Shown piece by piece: positions 51,922-62,400 of a DNA stretch of 64,000 bases (position 1 is its first letter; every line of letters begins with the position of its first letter). The notes under the pieces are model-generated. The model saw nothing but the letters and a program-made list of their open reading frames with translations. It was not told the DNA's origin and did no database searches. Source of the DNA: Cupriavidus necator A5-1 (GTDB lineage Bacteria; Pseudomonadota; Gammaproteobacteria; Burkholderiales; Burkholderiaceae). The stretch spans positions 62,001 through 126,000 of the forward strand of contig NZ_JQLI01000003.1 of the NCBI RefSeq assembly GCF_000744095.1. The letters run 5' to 3'. The position numbers were made by a program, and so were the translations under genes.

Positions 51922-52146
51922 TCAGTGGTGGTGGTGATGGTGGTGCATCCAGCTGTTGTCCAGCGAGTTGACGAAGGACTCGACCGCGTCCTTGTCGCCG
52001 GTGGCGTGGCGCATCATCTCGCCGCACTTGCAGAAGCCCTGGTACGGCGTGATGTGCGAGCACGCGGACGTCTTCTGCAGGTACAGCGTGACTGGTTTGG
52101 TGCACTTCTTGCACTTGAACTTCAGGGTCAGGGCGGGTTTGCTCAT
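51922..52146 (-). CDS. Small zinc-ribbon-like protein with a C-terminal heptahistidine
   Basis: This is a 74-residue protein. Cysteines occur in a CKKC pair near residue 11, at the C in SACSH near 29, and in GFCKCGEMM near 38-40, a likely zinc site. It ends in seven consecutive histidines after NSWM. I chose the ATG at 52146 (MSKPALTLKF), where the conserved-looking part begins. Longer upstream frames run into the ettA promoter region. The gene is divergent from ettA by 139 bases and lies just before the YgjP-like metallopeptidase. The poly-His end suggests metal binding, handling or delivery. I do not recognise a named family. Confidence 0.7.
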   Translation of the reverse strand: MSKPALTLKFKCKKCTKPVTLYLQKTSACSHITPYQGFCKCGEMMRHATGDKDAVESFVNSLDNSWMHHHHHHH

Positions 52147-52285
52147 GGCGATGGCTTGAAAAATCGGCGGAAAGTCGAACCTGCCATTGTACCGGCGGGG
52201 GCGGAATCCGGCCGGGCGCGGGTGAGCGTGCCATGTCCGCCTGCTACACTCCCGCCATTCCCGAACAACCTTCCAACACGCACCC

Positions 52286-53953
52286 ATGGCACAGTACGTT
52301 TTCACCATGAACCGCGTGGGCAAGATCGTCCCGCCCAAGCGTCACATCCTGAAAGACATCTCGCTGTCGTTCTTCCCCGGCGCCAAGATCGGCGTGCTGG
52401 GCCTGAACGGCTCGGGCAAGTCCACGCTGCTCAAGATCATGGCCGGCCTCGACAAGGAAATCGAGGGCGAAGCCACGCCGATGCCGAACCTGAACATCGG
52501 CTACCTGCCGCAGGAACCGCATCTCAATCCCGAGCAGACCGTGCGCGAGTCGGTGGAAGAGGCGCTCGGCGGCGTGTTCGAGGCGCGCAAGAAGCTCGAC
52601 GAGATCTATGCGGCCTATGCCGAGCCGGACGCGGACTTCGACGCGCTGGCCGCCGACCAGGCCAAGTACGAGGCGATCCTGGCTGCCAGCGACGGCAACA
52701 ATGTCGAGCTGCAGCTGGAGATCGCCGCCGACGCGCTGCGCCTGCCGCCATGGGACGCAACGATCGCCAACCTGTCCGGCGGCGAAAAGCGCCGCGTGGC
52801 GCTGTGCCGCCTGCTGCTGTCGCGCCCCGACATGCTGCTGCTCGACGAACCGACCAACCACCTGGACGCCGAGTCGGTGGACTGGCTGGAGCAGTTCCTG
52901 ACGCGCTTCCCCGGCACCGTGGTCGCCGTGACCCACGACCGCTACTTCCTCGACAACGCCGCCGAGTGGATCCTGGAGCTGGACCGCGGCCAGGGCATCC
53001 CCTGGAAGGGCAACTACAGCTCGTGGCTGGACCAGAAGGAGGCGCGCCTGAAGCAGGAAGAGGCCAGCGAATCGGCCCGCCAGAAGGCGCTGCACAAGGA
53101 ACTGGAGTGGGTGCGCCAGAACCCCAAGGGTCGCCAGGCCAAGTCCAAGGCGCGCCTGGCGCGCTTTGACGAGCTGAACAGCCAGGAATACCAGAAGCGC
53201 AACGAAACCCAGGAAATCTTCATCCCGGTGGGTGAGCGCCTGGGCAATGAAGTGATCGAGTTCGACGGCGTGAGCAAGGGCTACGGCGACCGCCTGCTGA
53301 TCGACAACCTCAGCTTCAAGGTGCCGCCTGGCGCCATCGTCGGCATCATCGGCCCGAACGGCGCCGGCAAGTCGACCTTCTTCCGCATGCTGACCGGCAA
53401 GGAACAGCCGGACAGCGGCGAGATCAAGATCGGGCCGACCGTGAAGATGGCGTTCGTCGACCAGAGCCGCGACGCGCTGGACGGCACCAAGACCGTGTTC
53501 GAGGAAATCTCGGGCGGCGCCGACATCCTGACGGTGGGCAGGTACGAGACCCCGTCGCGCGCCTACATCGGCCGCTTCAACTTCAAGGGCGGCGACCAGC
53601 AGAAGCAGGTCGGCACGCTTTCGGGCGGTGAACGCGGCCGCCTGCACATGGCCAAGACGCTGATTGCCGGCGGCAACGTGTTGCTGCTGGATGAGCCGTC
53701 GAACGACCTCGACGTGGAAACGCTGCGGGCGCTGGAAGATGCGCTGCTGGAGTTTGCCGGCTGCGTGATGGTGATCTCGCACGATCGCTGGTTCCTGGAC
53801 CGGATCGCGACGCATATCCTGGCGTTCGAGGGGGACTCGCATGTTGAGTTCTTCCCGGGGAACTACCAGGAGTACGAAGCCGACAAGAAGCGCCGGCTGG
53901 GTGAGGAAGGGGCCAAGCCTAAGCGGATTCGGTATAAGCCGATTGCACGGTGA
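52286..53953 (+). CDS. ettA: Energy-dependent translational throttle protein EttA (ABC-F)
   Basis: This 555-residue cytoplasmic ABC-F ATPase binds the ribosomal E site and tunes the first elongation steps with ADP/ATP ratio. There are two ABC domains. The first has GLNGSGKST, the signature LSGGEKRRVAL and Walker B LLLDEPTNHLD. The second has GPNGAGKST, LSGGERGRLHMA and LLLDEPSNDLD. The charged arm and linker (about 240-310) contain the KEARLKQEEA-type coiled stretch. The EttA-specific start is AQYVFTMNRVGKIVPPKRHIL. A strong terminator follows at 53976-54002. Confidence 0.95.
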   Translation: MAQYVFTMNRVGKIVPPKRHILKDISLSFFPGAKIGVLGLNGSGKSTLLKIMAGLDKEIEGEATPMPNLNIGYLPQEPHLNPEQTVRESVEEALGGVFEARKKLDEIYAAYAEPDADFDALAADQAKYEAILAASDGNNVELQLEIAADALRLPPWDATIANLSGGEKRRVALCRLLLSRPDMLLLDEPTNHLDAESVDWLEQFLTRFPGTVVAVTHDRYFLDNAAEWILELDRGQGIPWKGNYSSWLDQKEARLKQEEASESARQKALHKELEWVRQNPKGRQAKSKARLARFDELNSQEYQKRNETQEIFIPVGERLGNEVIEFDGVSKGYGDRLLIDNLSFKVPPGAIVGIIGPNGAGKSTFFRMLTGKEQPDSGEIKIGPTVKMAFVDQSRDALDGTKTVFEEISGGADILTVGRYETPSRAYIGRFNFKGGDQQKQVGTLSGGERGRLHMAKTLIAGGNVLLLDEPSNDLDVETLRALEDALLEFAGCVMVISHDRWFLDRIATHILAFEGDSHVEFFPGNYQEYEADKKRRLGEEGAKPKRIRYKPIAR

Positions 53954-53975
53954 TCGGTTACTGATCGCGAAAGAG

Positions 53976-54002
53976 AACCAGGCCTGCGGGCCTGGTTTTT
54001 TT
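53976..54002 (+). terminator. Rho-independent terminator of ettA
   Basis: AACCAGGCC (53976-53984) pairs with GGCCTGGTT (53989-53997) around TGCG, running into seven T (53996-54002). The convergent gene's stop codon lies at 54001-54003. Confidence 0.88.
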
Positions 54003-55155
54003 ATTCTTGAGGCGCCCGCACCAACCTCACCCGCGTAATCTCCGACGGCGCCCCAAATCGCTTCGGCGGCCCCCAATACCCCGTACCCCGGCTCACATAG
54101 ATCCACAGAGACCCATGCCGCACCAGCCCCGCCGTGTACGGCTGCTGCATCGGCACAAACAAATTCCACGGCCAGAACTGGCCGCCGTGGGTATGGCCCG
54201 AGAGTTGCAAGTCGAAGCCCGCTTCTTCCGCCGCCGGCGCCGTGCGCGGCTGGTGCGCCAGCAGCACCCGCACCGCGGCCTGTGCCGGCGCTCCCGCGAT
54301 GGCGCGGTGCGGGTCGCTGCGATGGCTTTCATGGAATCGCCCCGCTGAGTAGTCGGTCACGCCGGCCAGCACCAGAGGATAGCCATCGTGCTGCAGCACC
54401 ACGTGCTCGTTCATCAGCACGCGCAGCCCCAGCCGGCGCAACTCTTCGATCCACGGGCCGGCGCCCGCGTAGTACTCATGGTTGCCGGTGACGAAATAGG
54501 CGCCGTGGCGCGCCTTTAGTCGTGCCAGCGGCGCGGTGTGCGCCGACAGTTCGCGCACGGTGCCGTCGACCAGGTCGCCGGTGATGGCCACCGCGTCGGC
54601 CTGCAGGCTGTTGACGCGGTCAACGATGCGGTCCAGGTACGGCCGCTTGATGGTGGGGCCAACGTGGATATCACTGATCTGCGCGATGGTGAAGCCGTGC
54701 AGCGCCTCGGGCAGGCCGGCCACTGGGACGTCGACCTCGACCACGCGCGCCAGCCGGCGCGCATTGATATAGCCCGCCAGCGTGACCAGCAGCGCCAGCA
54801 ACGGCACCGCCACGGCGCTGCCCGCGGCCAGGCCGGGTGCCTGCCAGTTGAGCAGCTTGCCCGCCACCCACGCGGCGGCCAGCGCCACGTCGCGTGCCAG
54901 CGTCAGCACCAGCAGGGACGAGAAAAATCCCATTGCCAGCATGCCGATCCAGGAAATCCGGTCCGACCACGGCTGGCTGAAGCGCCGCGCCAGCAAGCCG
55001 GCCGGCAGCAGTGCGCAGGAGATTGCCAGCCACACCGCGGCCAGCGCCTTGGCAACAACCGGCACCGGCATCGCCGGCAGCAGCCGCAGGCCAATATAGG
55101 CGTGCAGCAGGGCCGTCACTAAGGCGGCGGTCAGGATCGTGGTGCGAGGGGGCAT
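54001..55155 (-). CDS. Membrane-anchored metallophosphoesterase (YaeI-like)
   Basis: This 384-residue protein has about four N-terminal membrane helices (8-28, 35-55, 70-95, 112-130) and a C-terminal calcineurin-like phosphoesterase domain from about 152. Metal ligands are D162 and H164 in QISDIHVGP, D194 in ITGDLVDG, N225-H226 in VTGNHEYYA, a histidine in LLAHQPR, and GHTHGG near residue 320. The domain is of the YaeI/YkuE type, which can act on nucleotides or lipid A precursors. Topology places the catalytic domain after the last helix. Its side of the membrane cannot be settled. The stop abuts the ettA terminator. Confidence 0.88.
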   Translation of the reverse strand: MPPRTTILTAALVTALLHAYIGLRLLPAMPVPVVAKALAAVWLAISCALLPAGLLARRFSQPWSDRISWIGMLAMGFFSSLLVLTLARDVALAAAWVAGKLLNWQAPGLAAGSAVAVPLLALLVTLAGYINARRLARVVEVDVPVAGLPEALHGFTIAQISDIHVGPTIKRPYLDRIVDRVNSLQADAVAITGDLVDGTVRELSAHTAPLARLKARHGAYFVTGNHEYYAGAGPWIEELRRLGLRVLMNEHVVLQHDGYPLVLAGVTDYSAGRFHESHRSDPHRAIAGAPAQAAVRVLLAHQPRTAPAAEEAGFDLQLSGHTHGGQFWPWNLFVPMQQPYTAGLVRHGSLWIYVSRGTGYWGPPKRFGAPSEITRVRLVRAPQE

Positions 55156-55574
55156 GAGGGAGGGGGCGGAACTGGAGTGGGTGAAAGATGAGGCCGCGGC
55201 AGGGCGCCTTCAAGGGCGAACGCGCGGCGTCGCACCGCCAGGAGAAGCAAGATGCACACCCGCCGCATCTGCACGGCGCGCAATGGCGCATTGTGGCTTG
55301 ATGCGGCCGGCTTGCGGCGCGATTCTCTTTTTATCCGCAGCGCCTCATCCGGCAGCCATGGCGGGCTCCTGGCGAACGCACGGCGGAGCCGCAGCCCGCA
55401 GTGTGATCTGTCTTTCTTTGGACCGATCCTGAATCTTTTCAAATCCGATTGTTCGCCTGTCCAGCCTAATTTAGATTCGCACCATGGGCCGGGTGTTGTG
55501 CAGCATCGTGCCCGTGCAGGGCCTCGCCGCGGCTGGCGCTGCCGGCGCGGGGCCGCTTCTTCCCGGAGAAACCC
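55156..55574. other. Long leader/intergenic region before the repeat-protein gene
   Basis: About 420 bases without a convincing gene lie between divergently transcribed genes. It should hold promoters for both. The only candidate I see is at 55449-55476. Confidence 0.5.
55449..55476 (+). promoter_or_regulatory. Putative promoter of the frameshifted repeat-protein gene
   Basis: TTGTTC (55449-55454) and TTAGAT (55471-55476) lie 16 bases apart in an AT-richer patch, about 100 bases before the ATG at 55575. Confidence 0.35.
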
Positions 55575-57970
55575 ATGTCCTTCCGCCTGAAGCAGACCGG
55601 CGCCCTGATCGCAGCGGCCTGGCTTGCGCTCTCACCCCTCGGCACGCAGGCCGCCACGCCGCCACAACCGGCCGCAGCGGCGCTCGCCTGGCCGCGCAAC
55701 TTCGATGCCGCCAGCGAACACGTGGAGTTGTACCAGCCGCAGATCGAGACCTGGGAGGGCAACCAGATGTCGGGCCGCGCCGCGGTGGCGGTGGGGGCGA
55801 AGGACGGCTCGCCCACCTATGGCGTGGTGCATTTCACGGCCATGGCCGATATCGACAAGCCGTCGGGGCTGGTGCAGCTGACCAGGCTCACGATCGAAAG
55901 CGTGGAGGTGCCGACCCGGCCCGACGCCGCCGACCGCGTGCGCCAGGCGCTGGTGTCGCGCCTGCCCGCCAACGGGCTGACCGTGCCGCTGGACCAGCTG
56001 CAGGCCAGCTACGCGGTGTCGCGGCAACTGGCCAAGGCGGACCGGGTGGCGGTCAGGAACGATGCGCCGCAGATCCTCTTTGCCACCACGCCCACGCTGC
56101 TGGTGCTGATCGACGGCGACCCGGTATGGCGTACGGTGCCCGGCACGCAGTACGAACGCGCGCTCAACAGCCGCGCGCTGCTGTTGCGCGACCCCGGTGG
56201 CGAGCTGTACCTGCAGGCCGCCGGCTACTGGTACCGCTCCGAATCCGCGGGCGGCGCCTGGGAGGTGATGTCCAACGTGCCCCAGGCGTTGCAGTCCGCC
56301 GCGAGCAAGGCCGCCGCGGGGATGAAGCCCGACAGCCTGTTGCCGGCCGAAGGCAAGCGTCCATCCACCGCGCCGGCGATCGTATTCGCCACCCGGCCGA
56401 CCGAGCTGGTCATCACGACTGGCGCGCCGCGCATGGCACCGGTGAGCGTGGTCGGCCTGCTGACGGTGTCCAATGCCGACCACGCCGTCTTTATCGACCC
56501 GGCCACCAACCAGTATTACTTGCTGGTCTCCGGCCGCTGGTTCCGCGCGCCGATGCTGACCGGGCCCTGGCAATACGTGCCCGGCAACGAGCTGCCCGCG
56601 GATTTTGCCAAGATACCGCCGACCGATCCCAAGGCCAACGTGCTGGTGTCGGTACCTGGCACCCTGCAGGCGCGCGAGGCGACGATCGCCGCCTGATCCC
56701 GCAGACGGCCACGGTATCGCGCAGCAAGGCCAGCCTGAGCGTGGCTTACGACGGCGCGCCGCGCTTCACGCCGATCACGGGCACCTCGCTCAGCTACGCC
56801 GCCAACACTGGCACGCCGGTGATCGAAGTCGACCGCAGCCACTACTACGCGGTCGCCAACGGCGTCTGGTTCACGGCATCGGCGCCGGTCGGGCCATGGC
56901 GCGTGGCGACCGAGGTGCCGCCGGCGATCTATACGATCCCGCCGACCTCGCCGGTGTACTACGTTACCTATGTGCGCATCTACGCAGTCACGCCCGAGAC
57001 GGTGGTGGTCGGCTATACCCCCGGCTACATGGGCGTGGTGGTCAGCGCCGACGGCACCGTGGTGTACGGCACCGGCTATGTCTATCCGCCCTACGTGGGC
57101 ACCGTCTACTACGGCTATCCGGTCACCTACGGCTATGGCGCGGGCTTTGGTATCGGCATGGCCGAAGGCTTTGCCTTCGGCTTCGCCGCGGGAGCGATCT
57201 GGGGTGCGCCCTCGCCATACTGGGGCCCGTACTGGTGGGGCGGCACATACAACTGGAACTACGTCAACGTGAACCAGGCGAACTTCTACGGACGCTGGGG
57301 CCAGGGCACGGTGACCCATGCGCAGGGCTGGAACGCGTGGACCGGCACGGAGTGGCGCGGCACGGCGGGCTCCGGCTACAACCCTGCCACCGGCGCCCGC
57401 TACCAGGGCAGCCGCGGCGCCGCTTTCAACCCGTACTCGGGCGACTACGCGGCGGGCCGGCAGGGCTCGTTCGCCAACCCCTCGACAGGGCGCGAAGGCG
57501 CCGCGCGCGGGGGCGTGGCCGGCAATCCCTACCCCGGCAACTACGCCGCCGGCCGCCAGGCTGCCGGCTACGACGCGCAGACCGGCCGCGTCGGCGCCGC
57601 CGAGGCCGGCATTGCCGGCAATACCCAGACCGGCCAGCACACCGCCGCCAGCCGCGGCTTTGTCGCCAACCCCGGCAAGGACAACGCCGTGGTGTGGAAC
57701 AACGGCAACGTCTATGCCGGCCATGACGGCTCGGTCTACCAGCACACCGACAGCGGCTGGCAGAAGCACACGCCCGGCGGCTGGGAGCCGGTGCAGACCA
57801 ACAACGAGGTTACCGGCCGCCTGGAGCAGCAGCGGCAGGCGCGCGAGCTCGGCCAGCAGCGCTTCAGCGGCGTCGCGCAGCATTGGCAGGGGCGGGGGTT
57901 TGGCGCGGGCGGCGGCTTGGGTGGCCGGGGCTTGCGCGGCGGCGGCGTCCATGGGGACTTTCGCCGTTGA
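55575..57970 (+). pseudogene. Secreted, membrane-associated repeat protein with a frameshift
   Basis: Two frames together make one protein. The first (55575-56696, 373 residues) starts with ATG after CCCGGAGAAA, has a signal peptide ending near GTQA/A, and contains three related modules with Y-W-R-S/G-P-W type motifs (GYWYRSESAGGAWEVMS, GRWFRAPMLTGPWQYV). It ends at TGA 56694-56696. The continuation, from about 56690 in the -1 frame to TGA 57968-57970, carries a matching module (VWFTASAPVGPWRVATEVP), a Gly/Tyr-rich hydrophobic patch near 57050-57230, then Gly/Ala/Thr repeats (NPATGARYQGSRG, NPYSGDYAAGRQ, NPYPGNYAAGRQ). One base appears lost near 56680-56696. Function is unknown; similar proteins are often mislabelled autotransporters. 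Confidence 0.75.
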
Positions 57971-58180
57971 GTACCACGCTACCCGGCGGGTGCTGAAATC
58001 ACGGCCGGCTCGGCTCGAAAGGAGTTAACACGCGCTCGAAAAGATTGAATTGGCGCGCGCAAACGCCGGCCTTACGCTGCACAGAAGGTGCGAGCTCAGG
58101 ATGTGCTGCGCCCATCGGGGAGGGCAGGTCCCGAAGTTACGCGCCGGCACGCAAACCAACCATGGCGGGAGGAGGTCCCC

Positions 58181-59416
58181 GTGAAAACTGTGTTCCACTG
58201 GCGCAGCACAATGTGCCTGGCGTGCCTGGTGATGTTGGCGGCCTGCAGCAAGGAAAAGCCGGCGGCGGTGGCGCCGCCCGCGCTCCAGGTCGGCGTGATG
58301 ACGGTGGCGTTGCGCGATGTACCCATCGTCTACGACTTTGTCGGCCAGACCCAGAGCTCGCAGCAGGTGGAGATCCGCGCGCGGGTCAACGGCTTCCTCG
58401 ACCGGCGGGTCTATACCGAAGGCGCGGTGGTCAAGACCGGCGAGACCATGTTCCTGATGGATCCGAAGCCGTTCGCCGCCGCGCTTGACGCGGCTAACGC
58501 CGAGCTGGCGCAGCAGCAGGCGCGGCTGAAGACTGCCAACGCCGACCTGGCCCGTGTCAGGCCGCTGGCCGAGCGCAACGCCCTGAGCCAGCGCGACCTT
58601 GATGACGCGACCGGCAAGCAGCAGGCCGCTGCCGCTGCCGTCGAGGCGGCCCGCGCGAACGTCACCAATGCCAGGCTGAATCTCGGCTACACCACCATCA
58701 AGTCGCCGGTCAATGGGGTGTCCAGTTTTGCCAAGAAGCAGGCGGGCAGCTACATCGATCCCTCCAACAGCCTGCTGACCTACGTCGCCAAGCTCGACCC
58801 GATGTGGGTCAACTTCAGCCTGTCAGAGAACGAGGTCCTGGCGGCCCGCTCCGAAACGGAATCCGGCGCGCTGAGATTCCCGGATAAGGGCGCGTTCGAC
58901 GTTGTGATCGTGCTGGCCGACGGCAGCCAGTTCCCGCATCACGGCAAGATCACTTTTGCCGATGCCGCCTTCAACTCGGAGACGGGCACCTACATGATCC
59001 GTGCGGAAGTCTCCAACCCCGAGGGCACGCTGCGGCCAGGGCAGTTCGTGCGGGTCAAGCTGCACGGTGCCGAGCGCACGAAGGCCATTGCGGTGCCGCA
59101 GGATGCCATCATCCAGGGGCCGCGCGGGCAACTGGTCTGGGTGGTGGGCCAGGACAACAAGGCCCAGCAGCGCGTAGTAGAGGTCGGCCAGTGGACCGGT
59201 GACAACTGGGTGGTGCGCTCGGGCCTGAAGGCTGGCGAGCGCGTGGTCGTCAGCGGCGGGCTGCGGCTGACGCCCGACGCGCCGGTCAAGGCCACCGAGG
59301 TCGTGCCCGGACAGAAGCCCCCGGCAGGTGCGGCGCCCGCCAGCGCGCCGGGTGCGCCAGGCGCGTCATCCCCCGCCCAGGCCAAGGGCACGCAGAGCGC
59401 AGGGAGCAAGCCATGA
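58181..59416 (+). CDS. RND efflux periplasmic adaptor (membrane fusion protein)
   Basis: This is the adaptor of a tripartite multidrug efflux pump (MexE/AcrA/HlyD type), 411 residues from the GTG at 58181, which has AGGAGGT at 58170-58176. The lipobox LAAC places the lipidated cysteine at residue 22. The lipoyl and hairpin parts show VGQTQSSQQVEIRARVNGFL, an Ala-rich coiled hairpin (about 95-165), NLGYTTIKSPVNG, and the beta-barrel GKITFADAAFNSETGTYMIRAE. A Pro/Ala/Gly tail ends the protein. The stop overlaps the RND gene by 4 bases. No adjacent TetR, MarR or LysR regulator is in the window. Confidence 0.93.
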   Translation: MKTVFHWRSTMCLACLVMLAACSKEKPAAVAPPALQVGVMTVALRDVPIVYDFVGQTQSSQQVEIRARVNGFLDRRVYTEGAVVKTGETMFLMDPKPFAAALDAANAELAQQQARLKTANADLARVRPLAERNALSQRDLDDATGKQQAAAAAVEAARANVTNARLNLGYTTIKSPVNGVSSFAKKQAGSYIDPSNSLLTYVAKLDPMWVNFSLSENEVLAARSETESGALRFPDKGAFDVVIVLADGSQFPHHGKITFADAAFNSETGTYMIRAEVSNPEGTLRPGQFVRVKLHGAERTKAIAVPQDAIIQGPRGQLVWVVGQDNKAQQRVVEVGQWTGDNWVVRSGLKAGERVVVSGGLRLTPDAPVKATEVVPGQKPPAGAAPASAPGAPGASSPAQAKGTQSAGSKP

Positions 59417-62400
59417 AGCTTGCCCACTTCTTTATCGACCGACCCATCTTTGCGTCGGTCCTGTCCATCATCATCGTGGTGGGCGGCCTGGTTGCGCTGA
59501 CCAAACTGCCGATTGCCCAGTTCCCGGACGTTACGCCGCCGTCGATCACGGTGACGACGCGATACCCCGGAGCCAGCGCGGAAGTGGTCGCGCAAAACGT
59601 CGCGGCGCCGATCGAGCAGCAGGTCAACGGCGCGGACCACATGATGTACATGAACTCGACGAGTTCCTCGACGGGTGACATGACCTTGACTGTGTATTTC
59701 GAGATCGGGACCGATCCGCAACTGGCGCAGGTGGACGTGCAGAACCGGGTCAACCTGGCGCTGCCGACCCTGCCTGAAGCGGTCACGGCCCAGGGCGTTT
59801 CCGTGCAGAAGCGCTCGTCCGCGTTCATGATGGTGATTGCCATCTTTTCGCCGGACAACAGCTACGACCAGACCTTTGTCGGCAACTACGCCAACATCTA
59901 TGTGATGGATGCGCTCAAGCGCATTCCCGGCGCCAACCAGTCGGCAATCTTCGGCAATCCGGACTACGCGATGCGGATCTGGCTGCGGCCGGACCGGATG
60001 GCGTCGCTGGGCATTACCACGGAAGACGTCAAGAACGCTGTCAGCGCGCAGAACCAGCAGTTCTCGGCCGGCCGTATCGGACAGTCGCCGACCACGGGCA
60101 CGGTCCTGCAGACATTCCCGATTGCGACCAAGGGCCAGATGACCGAGCCCGCCGAGTTCGAGAACATGATCCTGCGCGCGCAGTCGGGCGACGCCGCGCT
60201 GGTAAGGCTCAAGGACATCGGCAGGGCCGAGCTCGGCATCAAGGACTATTCGCTGCGCAGCCGCTACAAGGGCAAGACCGCCACGCTGCTGGCGGTCTAC
60301 CAGCAGCCGGGCGCCAATGCGCTGGACGTGGCCAAGCAGGTGCGCAGCACGCTGGCGGAACTGAAGAAGTCGTTCCCGCCGGGGCTCGAATATGAGATCG
60401 CGCTCGATACCACCGAGTTCGTGCACGAATCGATCAACGAGGTGGTGCACACGCTGCGCGATGCGGTGATCCTCGTGATCCTGGTCGTCTACCTGTTCTT
60501 GCAGAGCCTGCGCGCAACGATCGTGCCGATCCTTGCCGTGCCGGTGTCCATCATCGGCGCCTTCGTCGGCATGAGCATGTTCGGCTTCTCGGTCAACATG
60601 CTGACCTTGTTCGGGATGGTGCTGGCCATCGGCATTGTGGTTGACGACGCGATCGTGGTGATCGAGAACGTCGAGCGCAACATGGTGGAGTTCAAGCTGC
60701 CGCCAAAGGAGGCGGCCAAGCGTGCCATGGACGAGGTGAGCGGCCCCGTGGTTGCCATCGTGCTGGTGCTGCTGGCGGTGTTTATCCCGGTGGCGTTCCT
60801 GTCCGGCATTACCGGCCAGCTCTACAAGCAGTTTGCCGTCACCATCGCGGTGTCGGTGGTGCTGTCCGGGGTGGTGGCACTGACCCTGTCGCCGGCGCTT
60901 GCGGCAATCCTGCTCAAGCCCGGCGAGCACAAGAAGAACCGCTTCTTCCAGTGGTTCAACAATTCGTTCGATCGCCTGATACAGGGGTACGACAAGTCGC
61001 TGCAGGTCGTGATCAGGCGGACGGTGATCTCCATCGTCATCATCCTTGTCATGATCGGGGTGAGCGTGCTGATGTTCGTGCGGATACCGTCGTCGTTCCT
61101 GCCGGTGGAGGACCAGGGCTATCTGTTCGGTGCCGTGGTGATGCCGGATGCGGCCAGCCTGGACCGCACCGGCAACCTCTCCTCCCGTGCCGAGACCTGG
61201 TACGCCAAGCAACCCGGCGTCAGCTCGGTGGCGTCCGTGGACGGGTACAGCCTGATCGATTCGCAGAATAAGGCGAATGCTTCCACCTTGTTTATCACGC
61301 TGAAGGGCTTCCATGAACGCAAGGAGGGCGAGAGCGCGGCGGACCTGATCGTCAGGGCGAAGAAGGAGTTTGCGAGCTACCAGGACGGTGTGACCATTCC
61401 GATCAACCCGCCCTCGATCCCGGGCCTGGGAACGACCGGTGGTTTTGAGTTCTGGCTCCAGAGCACGGCGGACGGCACCTACCAGCAACTGGAGGAGCGG
61501 GTGCATGCCTTTATCGCCAAGGCCCGGCAGCGGCCAGAGCTGACGGGGATCAATTCCACCATCAACACGCGCTCGCGCCAGTTGCTGGTGGAGGTGGATC
61601 GCGAACGCTCCGAAACCCAAGGCGTGCCCGTCGAGCAGGTCTATTCCGCGCTGCAGACCATGTTCGGTTCGCTCTTCGTCAGCCAGTTCCCGAAGAACAG
61701 CCGGCTGTTCCAGGTGATCCTGCAGGCCGAGGCCGACTACCGCTCGCGTCCGGAGGATCTCGACAAGGTCTACGTGCGCAACCGTAACGGCGAAATGGTG
61801 CCGATCAAGGCGGTGACGACATCCCGGTATGTCCCAGGCGCCGATATCATGACCCGCTTCAACAATTTCCCGGCCGCCAAGATCATGGGCGATGCCGCGC
61901 CGGGCTACAGCTCTGGCCAAGCGCTTGCGGCCATGGAGGACGTGGCGCGGGAAGTGCTTGGCCAGGGCTACAGTTTTGCCTGGAGCGGACAGGCGTACGA
62001 GGAGAAGACCGCCGGATCGACGGCAGCGATGGTCTTTGCCTTTGCCTTGCTGATGGTGTTCCTGATCCTCGCGGCGCAGTACGAAAAATGGTCGCTGCCG
62101 TTCGGTGTCCTGCTGGCGGTACCGTTCGCGCTGTTCGGTGCACTGGTTGCCATCCTGTTGCGCGGCATGCAGAACGATGTCTACTTCCAGATCGGGCTGA
62201 CGGTGCTGATTGCGTTGGCAGCGAAGAATGCCATCCTGATCTTCGAGTTCGCGGTGGAAATCCGGCACAAGGAAGGCCTCAGTGCCTACGATGCCGCCTT
62301 GCATGCGGCCAAGCTGCGCCTGCGCCCGATCATCATGACCTCGCTCGCCTTTATCCTCGGCTGCGTGCCGCTGGCGATCGCAAGCGGCGCGTCGGCGGCC

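Noticed and set aside
55484..56690. Upstream part of the + strand frame that is open from 55484 to 57970
   Set aside because: Before about 56690 this frame reads as Arg/Ala/Gly noise, while the other frame (from 55575) carries the signal peptide and modules. Only the part after 56690 is used, as the frameshifted continuation.
58990..62304. About 1100-codon open frame on the - strand opposite the RND transporter
   Set aside because: It is a shadow frame of a GC-rich coding region, with low-information His/Arg/Asp/Gln composition and no start context.
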